Source: Pseudomonas caspiana
GTDB taxonomy: Bacteria; Pseudomonadota; Gammaproteobacteria; Pseudomonadales; Pseudomonadaceae
Length of the DNA: 64,000 nt
Direction: 5' to 3'
NCBI RefSeq assembly: GCF_002158995.1
Contig: NZ_LOHF01000002.1
Location: 326,866 to 390,865, forward strand
The position numbers were made by a program, and so were the translations under genes. The notes beneath the pieces were generated by a model. The model was not told where the DNA came from. It did no database searches and saw only the letters and a program-made list of their open reading frames with translations. Shown in pieces: positions 39,045 to 47,477 of the stretch; positions within the stretch are counted from its first letter, which is position 1, and each line of letters starts with the position of its first letter.

Positions 39045-39121
39045 GTAGGAGCCAACTTGTTGGCGAGGGGGTTTTACCCGGTGAGTCAGGTCTGACGCCT
39101 CGCGAACAAGTTCGCTCCTAC
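39045..39121. repeat. REP-type inverted repeat (GTAGGAGC..AACTTGTTGGCGAGG family)
   Basis: GTAGGAGCCAACTTGTTGGCGAGG left and CCTCGCGAACAAGTTCGCTCCTAC right. Same family as the element at 44.27 kb. It sits next to the olsBA promoter. Confidence 0.85.
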
Positions 39122-39137
39122 CGAGGCATCCTGCACC

Positions 39138-39170
39138 CCGTCACACAACCATCACCAAACCTTCATGGTC
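39138..39170 (+). promoter_or_regulatory. Pho-box-like array upstream of olsBA
   Basis: Three contiguous 11-bp units, CCGTCACACAA, CCATCACCAAA and CCTTCATGGTC, share the pattern CCNTCAYNNNN. This agrees with the 11-bp periodic CTGTCAT repeats of PhoB sites. It lies about 100-130 bp before olsB. Ornithine lipids are made under phosphate limitation in several bacteria, so PhoB control is the natural inference. Confidence 0.55.
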
Positions 39171-39265
39171 ATGACATCGCCTCTCCTTAGCCTGAGTTTG
39201 TACAGCAGCGCCAGGCCATTACAGCCAACGCCCGCACTTGCAGGGCAGGCTAACGGAGACTTCGC

Positions 39266-40021
39266 ATGACTCAGATCGCCCGCATTCGCGACACAGCATC
39301 CGACCGCCGCCTTCAGGCAGAACGTCTGACCGGCAGCAAAGCCTTGCAGGAAGCACAGGCCCTGCGTTTCAGTGTGTTCAGTGGTGAGTTCAACGCCAAA
39401 CTCAAAGGCGCTGACCAAGGCCTGGATATGGACGATTACGATGTGCACTGCTCGCACATAGGCGTGCGTGACCTGAATACCGGCAAGCTGGTCGCGACCA
39501 CGCGCCTGCTGGACCACAAGGCTGCCAACAGCATCGGCCGCTTCTACAGCGAAGAAGAGTTTGCCCTGCATGGCCTTGGCCATCTGCAAGGTCCGATCCT
39601 TGAATTGGGCCGTACCTGCGTTGACCCGGATTACCGCAACGGCGGCACCATCGCCGTGCTGTGGAGCGAGTTGGCCGAGATCCTCAATGAAGGTGCCTAC
39701 AGCTACCTGATGGGTTGCGCGAGCATCCCGATGCAGGACGGCGGCATTCAGGCCCACGCCATCATGCAGCGCTTGCGCGAGCGTTATCTGTGCAACCAGA
39801 ACCTGCGCGCCGAGCCGAAAAACCCGCTACCAGCCCTGGATCTGCCCAGCAACGTGATCTGCGAAATGCCGCCGCTGCTCAAAGCCTACATGCGCCTGGG
39901 TGCGAAGATTTGCGGCGAGCCATGCTGGGACGAAGATTTCCAGGTCGCTGACGTATTCATCCTGCTCAAACGTGACGAGCTGTGCCCGCGTTACGCCCGC
40001 CATTTCAAGGCAGCAGTGTAA
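39266..40021 (+). CDS. olsB: L-ornithine N-alpha-acyltransferase
   Basis: First step of ornithine-lipid synthesis: transfer of a 3-hydroxyacyl group from ACP to ornithine, giving lyso-ornithine lipid. 251 aa, GNAT-like fold. Typical segments are [15 protein letters not shown] near the N-terminus and [28 protein letters not shown] with the acyl-carrier site. GGAG precedes the ATG. It overlaps olsA by one base (TAATG). A Pho-box-like array lies upstream. Confidence 0.92.
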   Translation: MTQIARIRDTASDRRLQAERLTGSKALQEAQALRFSVFSGEFNAKLKGADQGLDMDDYDVHCSHIGVRDLNTGKLVATTRLLDHKAANSIGRFYSEEEFALHGLGHLQGPILELGRTCVDPDYRNGGTIAVLWSELAEILNEGAYSYLMGCASIPMQDGGIQAHAIMQRLRERYLCNQNLRAEPKNPLPALDLPSNVICEMPPLLKAYMRLGAKICGEPCWDEDFQVADVFILLKRDELCPRYARHFKAAV

Positions 40022-40860
40022 TGAGCCGGTTACGTGGCTACGCCCGAGTCGCACGGGTATTGCTGGTGATTGCGCTGGGGCTGACCATCGCCGGCACGTT
40101 CGCCTGCATGGAACGCATGAAGATCGGCAACTCAATGGCCCGTCGTCAGCGCTGGAGCCGTTGGTTCATGGCGCGTCTGACAGCTGCGCTGCCGTTTCGC
40201 GTGACCGTCAGCGGCGAGCTGCCACGTCAGCCGATGCTGTGGGTCAGCAATCACGTGTCCTGGACCGACATTCCGCTGCTGGGCATGTTGGCCCCGCTGT
40301 CGTTTCTGTCCAAGGCCGAAGTACGCACCTGGCCCGTCGCGGGTTGGCTGGCCCTGAAAGCCGGCACGCTGTTCATCCGTCGCGGTTCGGGTGACAGCAA
40401 GCTGATTCAGAAGCAGATGGGCAATCACCTGCAGCAAAACAACGCGCTGGTGATTTTCCCCGAAGGCACCACCACAGACGGCACCAGCTTGCGCACCTTT
40501 CATGGTCGCTTGATGTCGAGCGCGATTGATAGCGGCGTGTTGCTGCAACCAGTGGCGATCCACTATTCGCGCAATGGCAAACCGGACCCTATCGCGCCCT
40601 TCATTGGCGATGATGATCTGCTGTCGCACTTGCGCCGCCTGTTCGCCAACGAACAAGGCGATGTGCATATCCGGCTGCTGACGCCGATTGCGACCGAGGG
40701 CAAGGAACGCGCAGTGTTGGCGTATGAGGCACAACAGGCGGTGCAGATCGCGCTGTTTGGCGAGCCGCCCGTCGTTGCCGAGCCTTTGGTTACTAAAGAA
40801 GCCGAAGCAGTGCCAGACGCTCAGACCGCCGAGACCCCACGCTCAGCAAGAGCGGCCTGA
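40021..40860 (+). CDS. olsA: Lyso-ornithine lipid O-acyltransferase
   Basis: Second step of ornithine-lipid synthesis, an O-acylation by a PlsC-type acyltransferase. 279 aa with an N-terminal membrane helix, the catalytic HxxxxD in NHVSWTDIPL (about residue 77) and the FPEGTTTDG motif about residue 150. Translation is coupled to olsB. Its last 40 bases overlap the convergent acpH gene, which makes the C-terminal Ala/Glu-rich tail unusual in coding on both strands. Confidence 0.92.
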   Translation: MSRLRGYARVARVLLVIALGLTIAGTFACMERMKIGNSMARRQRWSRWFMARLTAALPFRVTVSGELPRQPMLWVSNHVSWTDIPLLGMLAPLSFLSKAEVRTWPVAGWLALKAGTLFIRRGSGDSKLIQKQMGNHLQQNNALVIFPEGTTTDGTSLRTFHGRLMSSAIDSGVLLQPVAIHYSRNGKPDPIAPFIGDDDLLSHLRRLFANEQGDVHIRLLTPIATEGKERAVLAYEAQQAVQIALFGEPPVVAEPLVTKEAEAVPDAQTAETPRSARAA

Positions 40861-41417
40861 GAGAAATCCTGCAAGATCGGATAGAACTCGGCGAAGTCCG
40901 CGCTCAAGGGTTGGTAGAGACCGTGCAATTCCTGCATGGCACCTCCTAACCCTTGCGGCCGTGACAAGCGACGCGAAATCCCCGCCAGCACCTGCTCCAG
41001 CACCGCAAACTCCTGATATGAACCCAGCCAGTCATGCGCAGCCATGTGCGGTGCGATCCGCGCCAGTCGCTCAGGCAACTCTGGCTCTGCGGCCAACACG
41101 CCATAGACCTTGCGCGTGAATACCGCCAGCGGCACATCGGCGTAATGCGTCCAGTCCCGGGCCAGGCAATGATCAAAAAACACGTCCAGCACAATGCCCG
41201 CGTAGCGTCGCCGCTCGGCAGGAAAGCGTGCAATGGCTTGTTTGATCAGCGGGTGACTGTCGGTGAATGCATCGATGCTGCGATGCAACTGGATCGCCTG
41301 CGCCAACTCGTCCGGAAAGCGCCCAGCGACAGGCCCTTTGACGAAATCGCCATACAGGCTACCGAGGAGTTGTGCCGGGCGTTGGCCGCCCAGATGCAGG
41401 TGTGCGAGATAGTTCAT
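40821..41417 (-). CDS. acpH: Acyl-carrier-protein phosphodiesterase
   Basis: Removes the 4'-phosphopantetheine arm from ACP. 198 aa, AcpH/YajB family, HD-like all-helical. The starting MNYLAHLHLG, GSLYGDFVKGP and VLDVFFDHCLARDW are the conserved metal-site segments. It is convergent with olsA, overlapping 40 bp at the 3' ends. Confidence 0.92.
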   Translation of the reverse strand: MNYLAHLHLGGQRPAQLLGSLYGDFVKGPVAGRFPDELAQAIQLHRSIDAFTDSHPLIKQAIARFPAERRRYAGIVLDVFFDHCLARDWTHYADVPLAVFTRKVYGVLAAEPELPERLARIAPHMAAHDWLGSYQEFAVLEQVLAGISRRLSRPQGLGGAMQELHGLYQPLSADFAEFYPILQDFSQAALAERGVSAV

Positions 41418-41451
41418 GGCGCCCAGCCTACGCCGAATTGCGCCTCCCGCC

Positions 41452-41558
41452 TATATCGATATAACCCGATATAGCGTTTTTCACTATTCTCAGCAGAAAA
41501 TCATATTTGTATATCGCGAAATACAAATATAAAGTTCGCCCCATCGCGATATAGCGTT
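41452..41558. promoter_or_regulatory. Operator array upstream of pyeR
   Basis: The palindrome TATATCGATATA lies at 41452-41463. Two direct copies of CGATATAGCGTT start at 41467 and 41547, exactly 80 bp apart. ATATTTGTAT (41503-41512) pairs with ATACAAATAT (41521-41530) around an 8-base spacer. These AT-rich elements fill the gap between acpH and pyeR and are the probable binding sites of the ArsR-type repressor. Confidence 0.65.
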
Positions 41559-41578
41559 AAACCCATATTGAGAACGAC

Positions 41579-41893
41579 ATGCCTATCGACCTCGACGAAA
41601 TAATAAAAGCCCTGGCCCACCCTGTTCGCCGGGAGATTCTTGTCTGGCTCAAGGACCCGCAAAGTTGTTTTCCGGACCAGACCCACTCGACGGAAAACGG
41701 CGTTTGCGCGGGCCAGATCGATCAGCGCGCCGGGCTTTCGCAATCCACGGTCTCTGCTCACCTGGCAACCCTGCAACGCGCTGGCCTGATCACCAGTAAG
41801 AAGGTCGGGCAATGGAGCTTCTTCAAGCGTAACGAAGAGGTAATTTCCGCCTTTGTCGATGCGCTGCTGCTGGAGCTACGTCCGCCGTCCTGA
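41579..41893 (+). CDS. pyeR: ArsR-family repressor PyeR
   Basis: 104-aa winged-helix repressor; HTH around ARAGLSQSTVSAHLATLQRAGL (recognition helix QSTVSAHLATL, about residues 60-70). Two Cys are present (QSCFPDQ and NGVCAGQ), but no classical metal motif ELCVCDL is visible, so a thiol or electrophile sensor is possible. It is followed by pyeM and xenB, the order of the PyeR-PyeM-XenB operon described in P. aeruginosa. A dense operator-like array lies upstream. Confidence 0.85.
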   Translation: MPIDLDEIIKALAHPVRREILVWLKDPQSCFPDQTHSTENGVCAGQIDQRAGLSQSTVSAHLATLQRAGLITSKKVGQWSFFKRNEEVISAFVDALLLELRPPS

Positions 41894-41918
41894 ATCTATT
41901 TCGATCGAAAAATTCCCC

Positions 41919-41990
41919 GTAGGGGCTGCCGAAGGCTGCGAAAGCTTTCTGTCTGAAACACCGAGGATCGCAGCCTTCGGCAGCGCCTAC
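41919..41990. repeat. REP-type inverted repeat inside the pyeR-pyeM gap
   Basis: GTAGGGGCTGCCGAAGGCTGCGA and TCGCAGCCTTCGGCAGCGCCTAC. It lies between two genes of one probable operon, where it could form an mRNA hairpin and give differential stability. Confidence 0.88.
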
Positions 41991-42026
41991 AGGACCACTT
42001 ACCCCTTTACTGACAGGAGACGCCCA

Positions 42027-43193
42027 GTGCCTCTTTCACTGTTTATTCTGGCGCTCAGCGCCTTCGCAATCGGGACGACCGAGTTCGTCATCATGGGCTT
42101 GCTGCCCGAAGTCGCCGCCGATCTAGGCGTATCGATCCCCGGCGCAGGCTGGCTGGTAACCGGCTATGCCTTGGGCGTCGCGATCGGTGCGCCGTTCATG
42201 GCCATGGCCACCGCTAAATTGCCGCGCAAGGCTGCTTTGGTCACGCTGATGGGCATCTTTATCGTCGGTAATCTGCTGTGCGCCATCGCCGCGGATTACA
42301 ACGTGCTGATGTTCGCCCGAGTGGTCACCGCGCTGTGCCACGGTGCATTTTTCGGCATTGGTTCTGTGGTTGCTGCCGGTCTGGTGCCCGCCAACCGTCG
42401 CGCTTCCGCCGTTGCCCTGATGTTCACCGGTCTGACCCTCGCCAACGTGCTCGGCGTGCCACTGGGCACTGCATTGGGCCAATACGCGGGCTGGCGATCG
42501 ACTTTCTGGGCCGTCACCGTCATCGGTGTGATCGCATTGATCGGCCTGATGCGCTTCCTGCCAACCAACCGCGAAGAGCTGAAGCTCGACATGCGCGCCG
42601 AACTTGCCTCGCTCAAAGGCGCAGGCATCTGGCTGTCGTTGAGCATGACCGCGTTGTTCTCGGCTTCGATGTTCACTCTGTTCACTTACGTCGCGCCACT
42701 GCTGGGCGAAGTGACCGGTGTATCACCAAACGGCATTACCTGGACGCTGCTGCTGATCGGCCTGGGCCTGACCGTGGGCAACGTAATCGGCGGCAAGCTG
42801 GCTGACCATCGTCTGGCCGCGACGCTGATTGGCGTCTTCGTTGCCATGGCCGTGATCTCCACCGCCTTGAGCTGGACCAGTGTCGCGCTGATCCCGACCG
42901 AGATCACCTTGTTCCTCTGGGCCACGGCCGCATTCGCCGCCGTGCCTGCCTTGCAGATCAACGTGGTGACCTTCGGCAAGGCTGCGCCGAATCTGGTATC
43001 GACCCTGAACATCGGTGCCTTCAACGTCGGCAACGCACTGGGTGCATGGGTCGGTGGCAGCGTTATCGCTCACGGCCTGGGCCTGACCAGCGTGCCATTG
43101 GCCGCTGGCGCACTGGCTGTACTCGCGCTGATCGTGACCTTGATTACTTTTCGCCAGGGCGGCAACGCCGATCTGGCCCCTGCTATCAACTGA
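42027..43193 (+). CDS. pyeM: MFS transporter PyeM
   Basis: DHA1-type major facilitator, 388 aa, 12 membrane segments. The opening SLFILALSAFAIGTTEFVIMG and the TM1-2 region match AraJ/YdhP-like exporters. The start is GTG at 42027, with AGGAG 8 bases upstream; the longer frame reads through the REP element. Probable efflux of small organic compounds; the substrate is unknown. Encoded 22 bp before xenB. Confidence 0.85.
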   Translation: MPLSLFILALSAFAIGTTEFVIMGLLPEVAADLGVSIPGAGWLVTGYALGVAIGAPFMAMATAKLPRKAALVTLMGIFIVGNLLCAIAADYNVLMFARVVTALCHGAFFGIGSVVAAGLVPANRRASAVALMFTGLTLANVLGVPLGTALGQYAGWRSTFWAVTVIGVIALIGLMRFLPTNREELKLDMRAELASLKGAGIWLSLSMTALFSASMFTLFTYVAPLLGEVTGVSPNGITWTLLLIGLGLTVGNVIGGKLADHRLAATLIGVFVAMAVISTALSWTSVALIPTEITLFLWATAAFAAVPALQINVVTFGKAAPNLVSTLNIGAFNVGNALGAWVGGSVIAHGLGLTSVPLAAGALAVLALIVTLITFRQGGNADLAPAIN

Positions 43194-43214
43194 TCAATTC
43201 AAGAGGTTTCACGC

Positions 43215-44264
43215 ATGACAACTATCTTTGACCCGATCACCCTGGGCGATCTGCAACTCGCCAACCGCATCGTCATGGCACCATTGACCCGCTGCCGTGC
43301 GGATGAAGGCCGTGTACCGAACGCGATGATGGCCGAGTATTACGTACAACGTGCATCGGCAGGCCTGATCATCAGCGAAGCCACTTCAGTCACGCCAATG
43401 GGCGTTGGCTATCCGGATACTCCAGGCATTTGGTCCAACGATCAGGTGCGTGGCTGGAGCAACATCACCAAGGCCGTTCACGGCGCAGGTGGCAAGATCG
43501 TTCTGCAACTGTGGCACGTCGGGCGCATTTCCCACCCTTCATATCTGAACGGTGAAACCCCGGTCGCGCCAAGCGCCATCAAGCCTGAAGGCCATGTCAG
43601 CCTGGTTCGTCCGCTGTCTGATTACGTCACACCACGTGCGCTGGAACTGGCAGAAATCGCTGACGTTGTAGAGGCCTATCGCACCGGGGCGGAAAACGCC
43701 AAGGCAGCTGGTTTTGATGGCGTGGAAATCCACGGAGCCAACGGTTACCTGCTGGATCAGTTCCTGCAAAGCAGCACCAACCAGCGTACCGATCAATATG
43801 GCGGCTCTCTGGAAAACCGTGCACGTCTGATGCTCGAAGTAGTCGATGCGGCGATTGACGTGTGGGGCGCAGGTCGTGTGGGCCTGCATCTGGCACCGCG
43901 CGCTGACTCCCATGACATGGGCGACGACAATCTGGCCGAGACTTTCGGCTACGTGGCAGCAGAAATGGGTAAACGTGGCATCGCATTCATCTGCTCACGC
44001 GAGCGCGAGGCTGGCGACAGCATTGGTCCGCAGCTGAAAAAGGCGTTCGGCGGCGCGTACATCGCCAACGAGAAATTCACCAAGGACAGCGCCAATGCCT
44101 GGCTGGCCAACGGTTCAGCCGATGCAGTGGCGTTCGGCGTGCCGTTCATTGCCAACCCGGATCTGCCAGCGCGTTTGAAGCAAGATGCGCCGTTGAACAC
44201 TCCGCATCCAGAAACGTTCTACGGCAAAGGGCCAGTGGGTTATATCGATTACCCGGCGCTGTAA
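43215..44264 (+). CDS. xenB: Old-yellow-enzyme flavin oxidoreductase (xenobiotic reductase)
   Basis: FMN-dependent NAD(P)H:enone/nitroester reductase, 349 aa. The substrate-binding His/Asn pair lies in EIHGANGYLLDQFLQ; RTDQYGGSLENRARL and the C-terminal GPVGYIDYPAL are classic for the XenB/NemA group. It is near-identical in plan to P. fluorescens XenB as I recall it. AAGAGG precedes the ATG. Third gene of the pyeR unit, consistent with response to electrophilic compounds. Confidence 0.92.
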   Translation: MTTIFDPITLGDLQLANRIVMAPLTRCRADEGRVPNAMMAEYYVQRASAGLIISEATSVTPMGVGYPDTPGIWSNDQVRGWSNITKAVHGAGGKIVLQLWHVGRISHPSYLNGETPVAPSAIKPEGHVSLVRPLSDYVTPRALELAEIADVVEAYRTGAENAKAAGFDGVEIHGANGYLLDQFLQSSTNQRTDQYGGSLENRARLMLEVVDAAIDVWGAGRVGLHLAPRADSHDMGDDNLAETFGYVAAEMGKRGIAFICSREREAGDSIGPQLKKAFGGAYIANEKFTKDSANAWLANGSADAVAFGVPFIANPDLPARLKQDAPLNTPHPETFYGKGPVGYIDYPAL

Positions 44265-44271
44265 TACATCT

Positions 44272-44347
44272 GTAGGAGGCAACCTGTTGGCGAGGCTTTG
44301 GACCTGAACACTCAGGAAGATCGCCTCGCGAACAAGTTCGCTCCTAC
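44272..44347. repeat. REP-type inverted repeat (GTAGGAG..AACNTGTTGGCGAGG family)
   Basis: GTAGGAGGCAACCTGTTGGCGAGG left and CCTCGCGAACAAGTTCGCTCCTAC right, immediately after xenB. Confidence 0.85.
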
Positions 44348-44362
44348 CGGGGGATATGACTA

Positions 44363-45217
44363 TTACCGGCGCGCATTCACCTGCTGCGACAAGTTCTGAA
44401 TCTGGCTCTGCAAGGTGTTGATATTGCGGGTCATCTGCGCACGGAAAGCGTCGAACTCAGCGGTGTTACTACTGGCAGCGGCTGGCGCCGGACGGTTTTC
44501 CTGCTCGCTTTTAAGCACGATCAAATCCTGCTCAAGACGCTCAATGGCCGCTGTAGGATTGCCCTGTTTCTTCAGTGCAGCGACATCCGCATTGAGGCTT
44601 TTCAACTGAGTGTCGACTTTATCCAGATCGCCCTGAGCCGCTTTGTGATCCGCAATGGAAGCCTTCACTGCCGCCAACTCGGTAGTGACGGTTTTGAGCT
44701 GTTCCTGCAACTGTGTATTGCTCGTTTGGAGCTGCGTCGCCTGTGTCGTGATCTGCTCCAGACGCTGCTGCAACTGGGTCTGCTGTCCGGTTGCACCTTC
44801 CTGCTGTTTGTCCTGATCAGCCAACTGGTCTTCGATCAGCTTGATGCGTTGCTTGAGCGCCACCCCGTCGACTGCCACCGACTCAGTCGCAACCACTTTG
44901 CCGGAAATATCCTGCAAACGACCGGCTGCTTCTTCGCTAATGCGTGCGAAGCTTTCCTGGGTCGCCACCAATTGCTGCTCCATCAGCGATATCTGCTGAA
45001 AGCTCCACCAACCCAAGCCACAGAACGCAATGAACAACGCGCCCACCAGGGCCCAGAGAGGCCCGGTGCTTGGCCCTTTGACTTTCACCACAGGCGTATC
45101 GCGGGAGTACACCGTTGTGCGTTTGCGTGCCGCAGTCGTCGGCACGAAATCGTCGTCATCGTCCTTGGCGCTGAGATTCGGAACGTCATCGACGTCGTCG
45201 TAAGGATCGTTACGCAT
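44363..45217 (-). CDS. Coiled-coil membrane protein, function unknown
   Basis: 284 aa. A 50-residue acidic, then basic, cytosolic N-terminus (DDVDDVPNLSAKDDDDDF) is followed by one membrane helix (LWALVGALFIAFCGLGWW, about residues 54-71) and a long Gln/Leu-rich coiled coil (about residues 75-240) in the periplasm. No catalytic motif. Similar Pseudomonas proteins are listed as hypothetical or, wrongly, ATPases. It follows the epimerase gene after 78 bp in the same direction. Confidence 0.75.
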   Translation of the reverse strand: MRNDPYDDVDDVPNLSAKDDDDDFVPTTAARKRTTVYSRDTPVVKVKGPSTGPLWALVGALFIAFCGLGWWSFQQISLMEQQLVATQESFARISEEAAGRLQDISGKVVATESVAVDGVALKQRIKLIEDQLADQDKQQEGATGQQTQLQQRLEQITTQATQLQTSNTQLQEQLKTVTTELAAVKASIADHKAAQGDLDKVDTQLKSLNADVAALKKQGNPTAAIERLEQDLIVLKSEQENRPAPAAASSNTAEFDAFRAQMTRNINTLQSQIQNLSQQVNARR

Positions 45218-45295
45218 GAGTAACCCTGTGTAAAACCATGATGAAAACTGCTCGAAGTTCGCGAGTATAACCGCTGATACCGCAGGCTAAAGCGC

Positions 45296-46288
45296 TCACC
45301 TGCCTTGTTGCGTTTGCCACCAATCGCAAAACTCGTCCAATGCCGACCAAAGGCTGACTTGCGGGTCGTAGTCCAGATAATGCCGGGCACTGCTGATATC
45401 CAGCGTGAAATCCTTGCTCATGACCTGCATGCCTAACCGCGACAACGTCGGTTCCGGCCTGCCCGGCCAAAGCATGCACGCCGCCTCATTGATCGCGGCC
45501 ACTGAATAAGCCAGCCCGTACGAACGATAACGCGTGACCTGCGGCAACTGCATGCGACGCATCACGTAATTCACCGCATCCCAAAGCGGCACCGGCGTTC
45601 CATTGCTGATGTTGTAGGCCCTGCCCAGTGCCGATCTGTCAGCAAGCAGACTGCTGATCAACGCCTGGTTGAGGTTATGCACGCTGGTGAAGTCCACCTT
45701 GTTCAAACCATTGCCGACAATCGACAGACGCTTCTTGCGCTGCATGTGCAGCAGCCGCGGAAAGAGGCTGCTGTCGCCCGCCCCGGTCACGAAACGCGGG
45801 CGCAAGGCGATGACTTCCAGACCAAACTCTTGCGCACCGAACACTTTCTGCTCAGCCAGATACTTGCTGGCTGCATAGTGACTCTTGAATCGCTTGGGAA
45901 CGCGCTCTTCGTTGATGTCCAGGTGTGAAGCGCCATCAAAATAGATTGAAGGCGACGACAAATGGACCAGTCTTCTAACCCTTTGTTTCAGACAGGCCTC
46001 AACGACGTTCTCAGTGACCTGCACGTTACCCTGCAAGAAATCCTGCTTGCGCCCCCAGACACCCACTGAACCTGCGCAATGCACAACAGCGTCAACGTCG
46101 TCGCACAGCTCTCGAACCAGATCAGGGTCGATCAAGTCGCCCTGAATGAATTCAGCGCCACGCTTGACCAGATGCGCGACACCTTCGGCACGTCGGCCAT
46201 TGACCCGCACGCTGAAACCCTGCTCCAGGGCGAACCGCGCAAAGCGCCCGCCAATAAAGCCGCTTGCGCCGGTGACCAGAATCTTCAT
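45296..46288 (-). CDS. NAD(P)-dependent epimerase/dehydratase (extended SDR)
   Basis: 330 aa. The Rossmann motif VTGASGFIGGRF is at the N-terminus and the catalytic YxxxK is YAASK (about residue 140). A VHCAGSVGVWGR segment follows strand 4. The overall resemblance is to 3-beta-HSD/sterol-dehydrogenase-like SDRs rather than sugar epimerases. Substrate unknown. Synteny matches PA4361 of P. aeruginosa as recalled. Confidence 0.82.
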   Translation of the reverse strand: MKILVTGASGFIGGRFARFALEQGFSVRVNGRRAEGVAHLVKRGAEFIQGDLIDPDLVRELCDDVDAVVHCAGSVGVWGRKQDFLQGNVQVTENVVEACLKQRVRRLVHLSSPSIYFDGASHLDINEERVPKRFKSHYAASKYLAEQKVFGAQEFGLEVIALRPRFVTGAGDSSLFPRLLHMQRKKRLSIVGNGLNKVDFTSVHNLNQALISSLLADRSALGRAYNISNGTPVPLWDAVNYVMRRMQLPQVTRYRSYGLAYSVAAINEAACMLWPGRPEPTLSRLGMQVMSKDFTLDISSARHYLDYDPQVSLWSALDEFCDWWQTQQGR

Positions 46289-46360
46289 TTACCGCTCCGT
46301 TAGAATTTCGTTTTGCGCTTGCTGAACAATGTATTGCCACCTGATTGATGGTGATACTTG

Positions 46361-46432
46361 TAGGAGCTGCCGAAGGCTGCGAAAGCATCTGTCCTGACAC
46401 ACTGCCATTTGTAGCCTTCGGCAACTCCTGCA
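46361..46432. repeat. REP-type inverted repeat (GCTGCCGAAGGCTGCGA family)
   Basis: GTAGGAGCTGCCGAAGGCTGCGA left; the right arm TGTAGCCTTCGGCAACTCCTGC is slightly diverged. Confidence 0.85.
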
Positions 46433-46449
46433 AAAGCACTAATTGACGC

Positions 46450-47349
46450 TCACTTCGTCTGCAGCGGCACCAGCCACTGCCCCGCCTGCTGCGCCAAATG
46501 CTCTGTCAGTCGGGTCAACAATTGCCCGCCATTGCGCCAATGATGCCAGTACAGAGGCACGTCTACCGGTTTGTCTGCCGCCAGCTCGACCAGCGAACCG
46601 TTTTGCAATTGCTCGCGCACCTGTATTTCCGGAACCAGCCCCCAGGCAACTCCGGCCTCGGTCATGCGCAAGAAGCCTTCGGAGGATGGGCACACGTGAT
46701 GCTCAAACCCACCTTCGATCCCCAGCGACGCCAGATAGCGATGCTGCAGAAAATCATCCGGGCCGAACACTAACGCCGGGACGCGGGAGAGTTTTTTTGC
46801 ATCGAAACTTTCGGAAAAATGGCGCGCAATAAAGGCCGGGCTGGCGAGACCACGATAGCGCATCGCTCCCAACAACAGACTGCGCGCGCCGGCAACCGGC
46901 CGTTCACTGGCACACAAGCACGCGGCAACGTCGCCAGCGCGCATGCGCTTGAGGCCAACATCCTGATCTTCGACGACCAGGTCCAGCAACAAATTGTTCT
47001 GCGCGCAGAAGTCCCCAATCGCATCCGCCCACCATGTCGCCAGACTGTCGGCATTCAATGCGATACGCAGACGCTCAGGCATGCCCTCTTCGTCCAGCGC
47101 GGGCACCTGACTTTGCAGATCACGCTCCAGCAGCCGCACTTGCTGCACATGGTTGAGCAGACGACGACCAATGTCAGTAGGGCTCGGCGGCGTGGCGCGC
47201 ACCAGGACCGGCTGACCTACGCGCGCCTCAAGCAGTTTGATCCGTTGAGATACCGCAGACTGGGACAAACCCAATACTTGCGCAGCGCGTTCAAAACCCG
47301 CCTGTTCTATCACCGCTGCCAGCGCTGAAAGCAGTTTGTAGTCGAACAT
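46450..47349 (-). CDS. argP: LysR-family regulator ArgP (IciA)
   Basis: 299 aa, N-terminal LysR HTH (FERAAQVLGLSQSAVSQRIKLLE) and C-terminal effector domain. ArgP activates the arginine/lysine exporter gene argO and is antagonised by lysine in E. coli. It is divergent from argO across 128 bp, the arrangement that defines this pair. Confidence 0.9.
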   Translation of the reverse strand: MFDYKLLSALAAVIEQAGFERAAQVLGLSQSAVSQRIKLLEARVGQPVLVRATPPSPTDIGRRLLNHVQQVRLLERDLQSQVPALDEEGMPERLRIALNADSLATWWADAIGDFCAQNNLLLDLVVEDQDVGLKRMRAGDVAACLCASERPVAGARSLLLGAMRYRGLASPAFIARHFSESFDAKKLSRVPALVFGPDDFLQHRYLASLGIEGGFEHHVCPSSEGFLRMTEAGVAWGLVPEIQVREQLQNGSLVELAADKPVDVPLYWHHWRNGGQLLTRLTEHLAQQAGQWLVPLQTK

Positions 47350-47477
47350 CAGTTTTCCTAATGAGCGATCAGTAAGATTGGTTTTTCTTATACAGCGTCC
47401 CCGCCCACAATCGCCAGATAAACCTGTCGGCAGGCCTGTCGAACAGGCAGGTGGTTCAATGCGCGGAGCATATTTTC
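47350..47477. promoter_or_regulatory. Divergent argP-argO control region
   Basis: 128 bp with promoters for both genes, including an AT-rich stretch at 47376-47391 (GGTTTTTCTTATAC) typical of LysR-type sites. No exact operator assigned. Confidence 0.45.
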
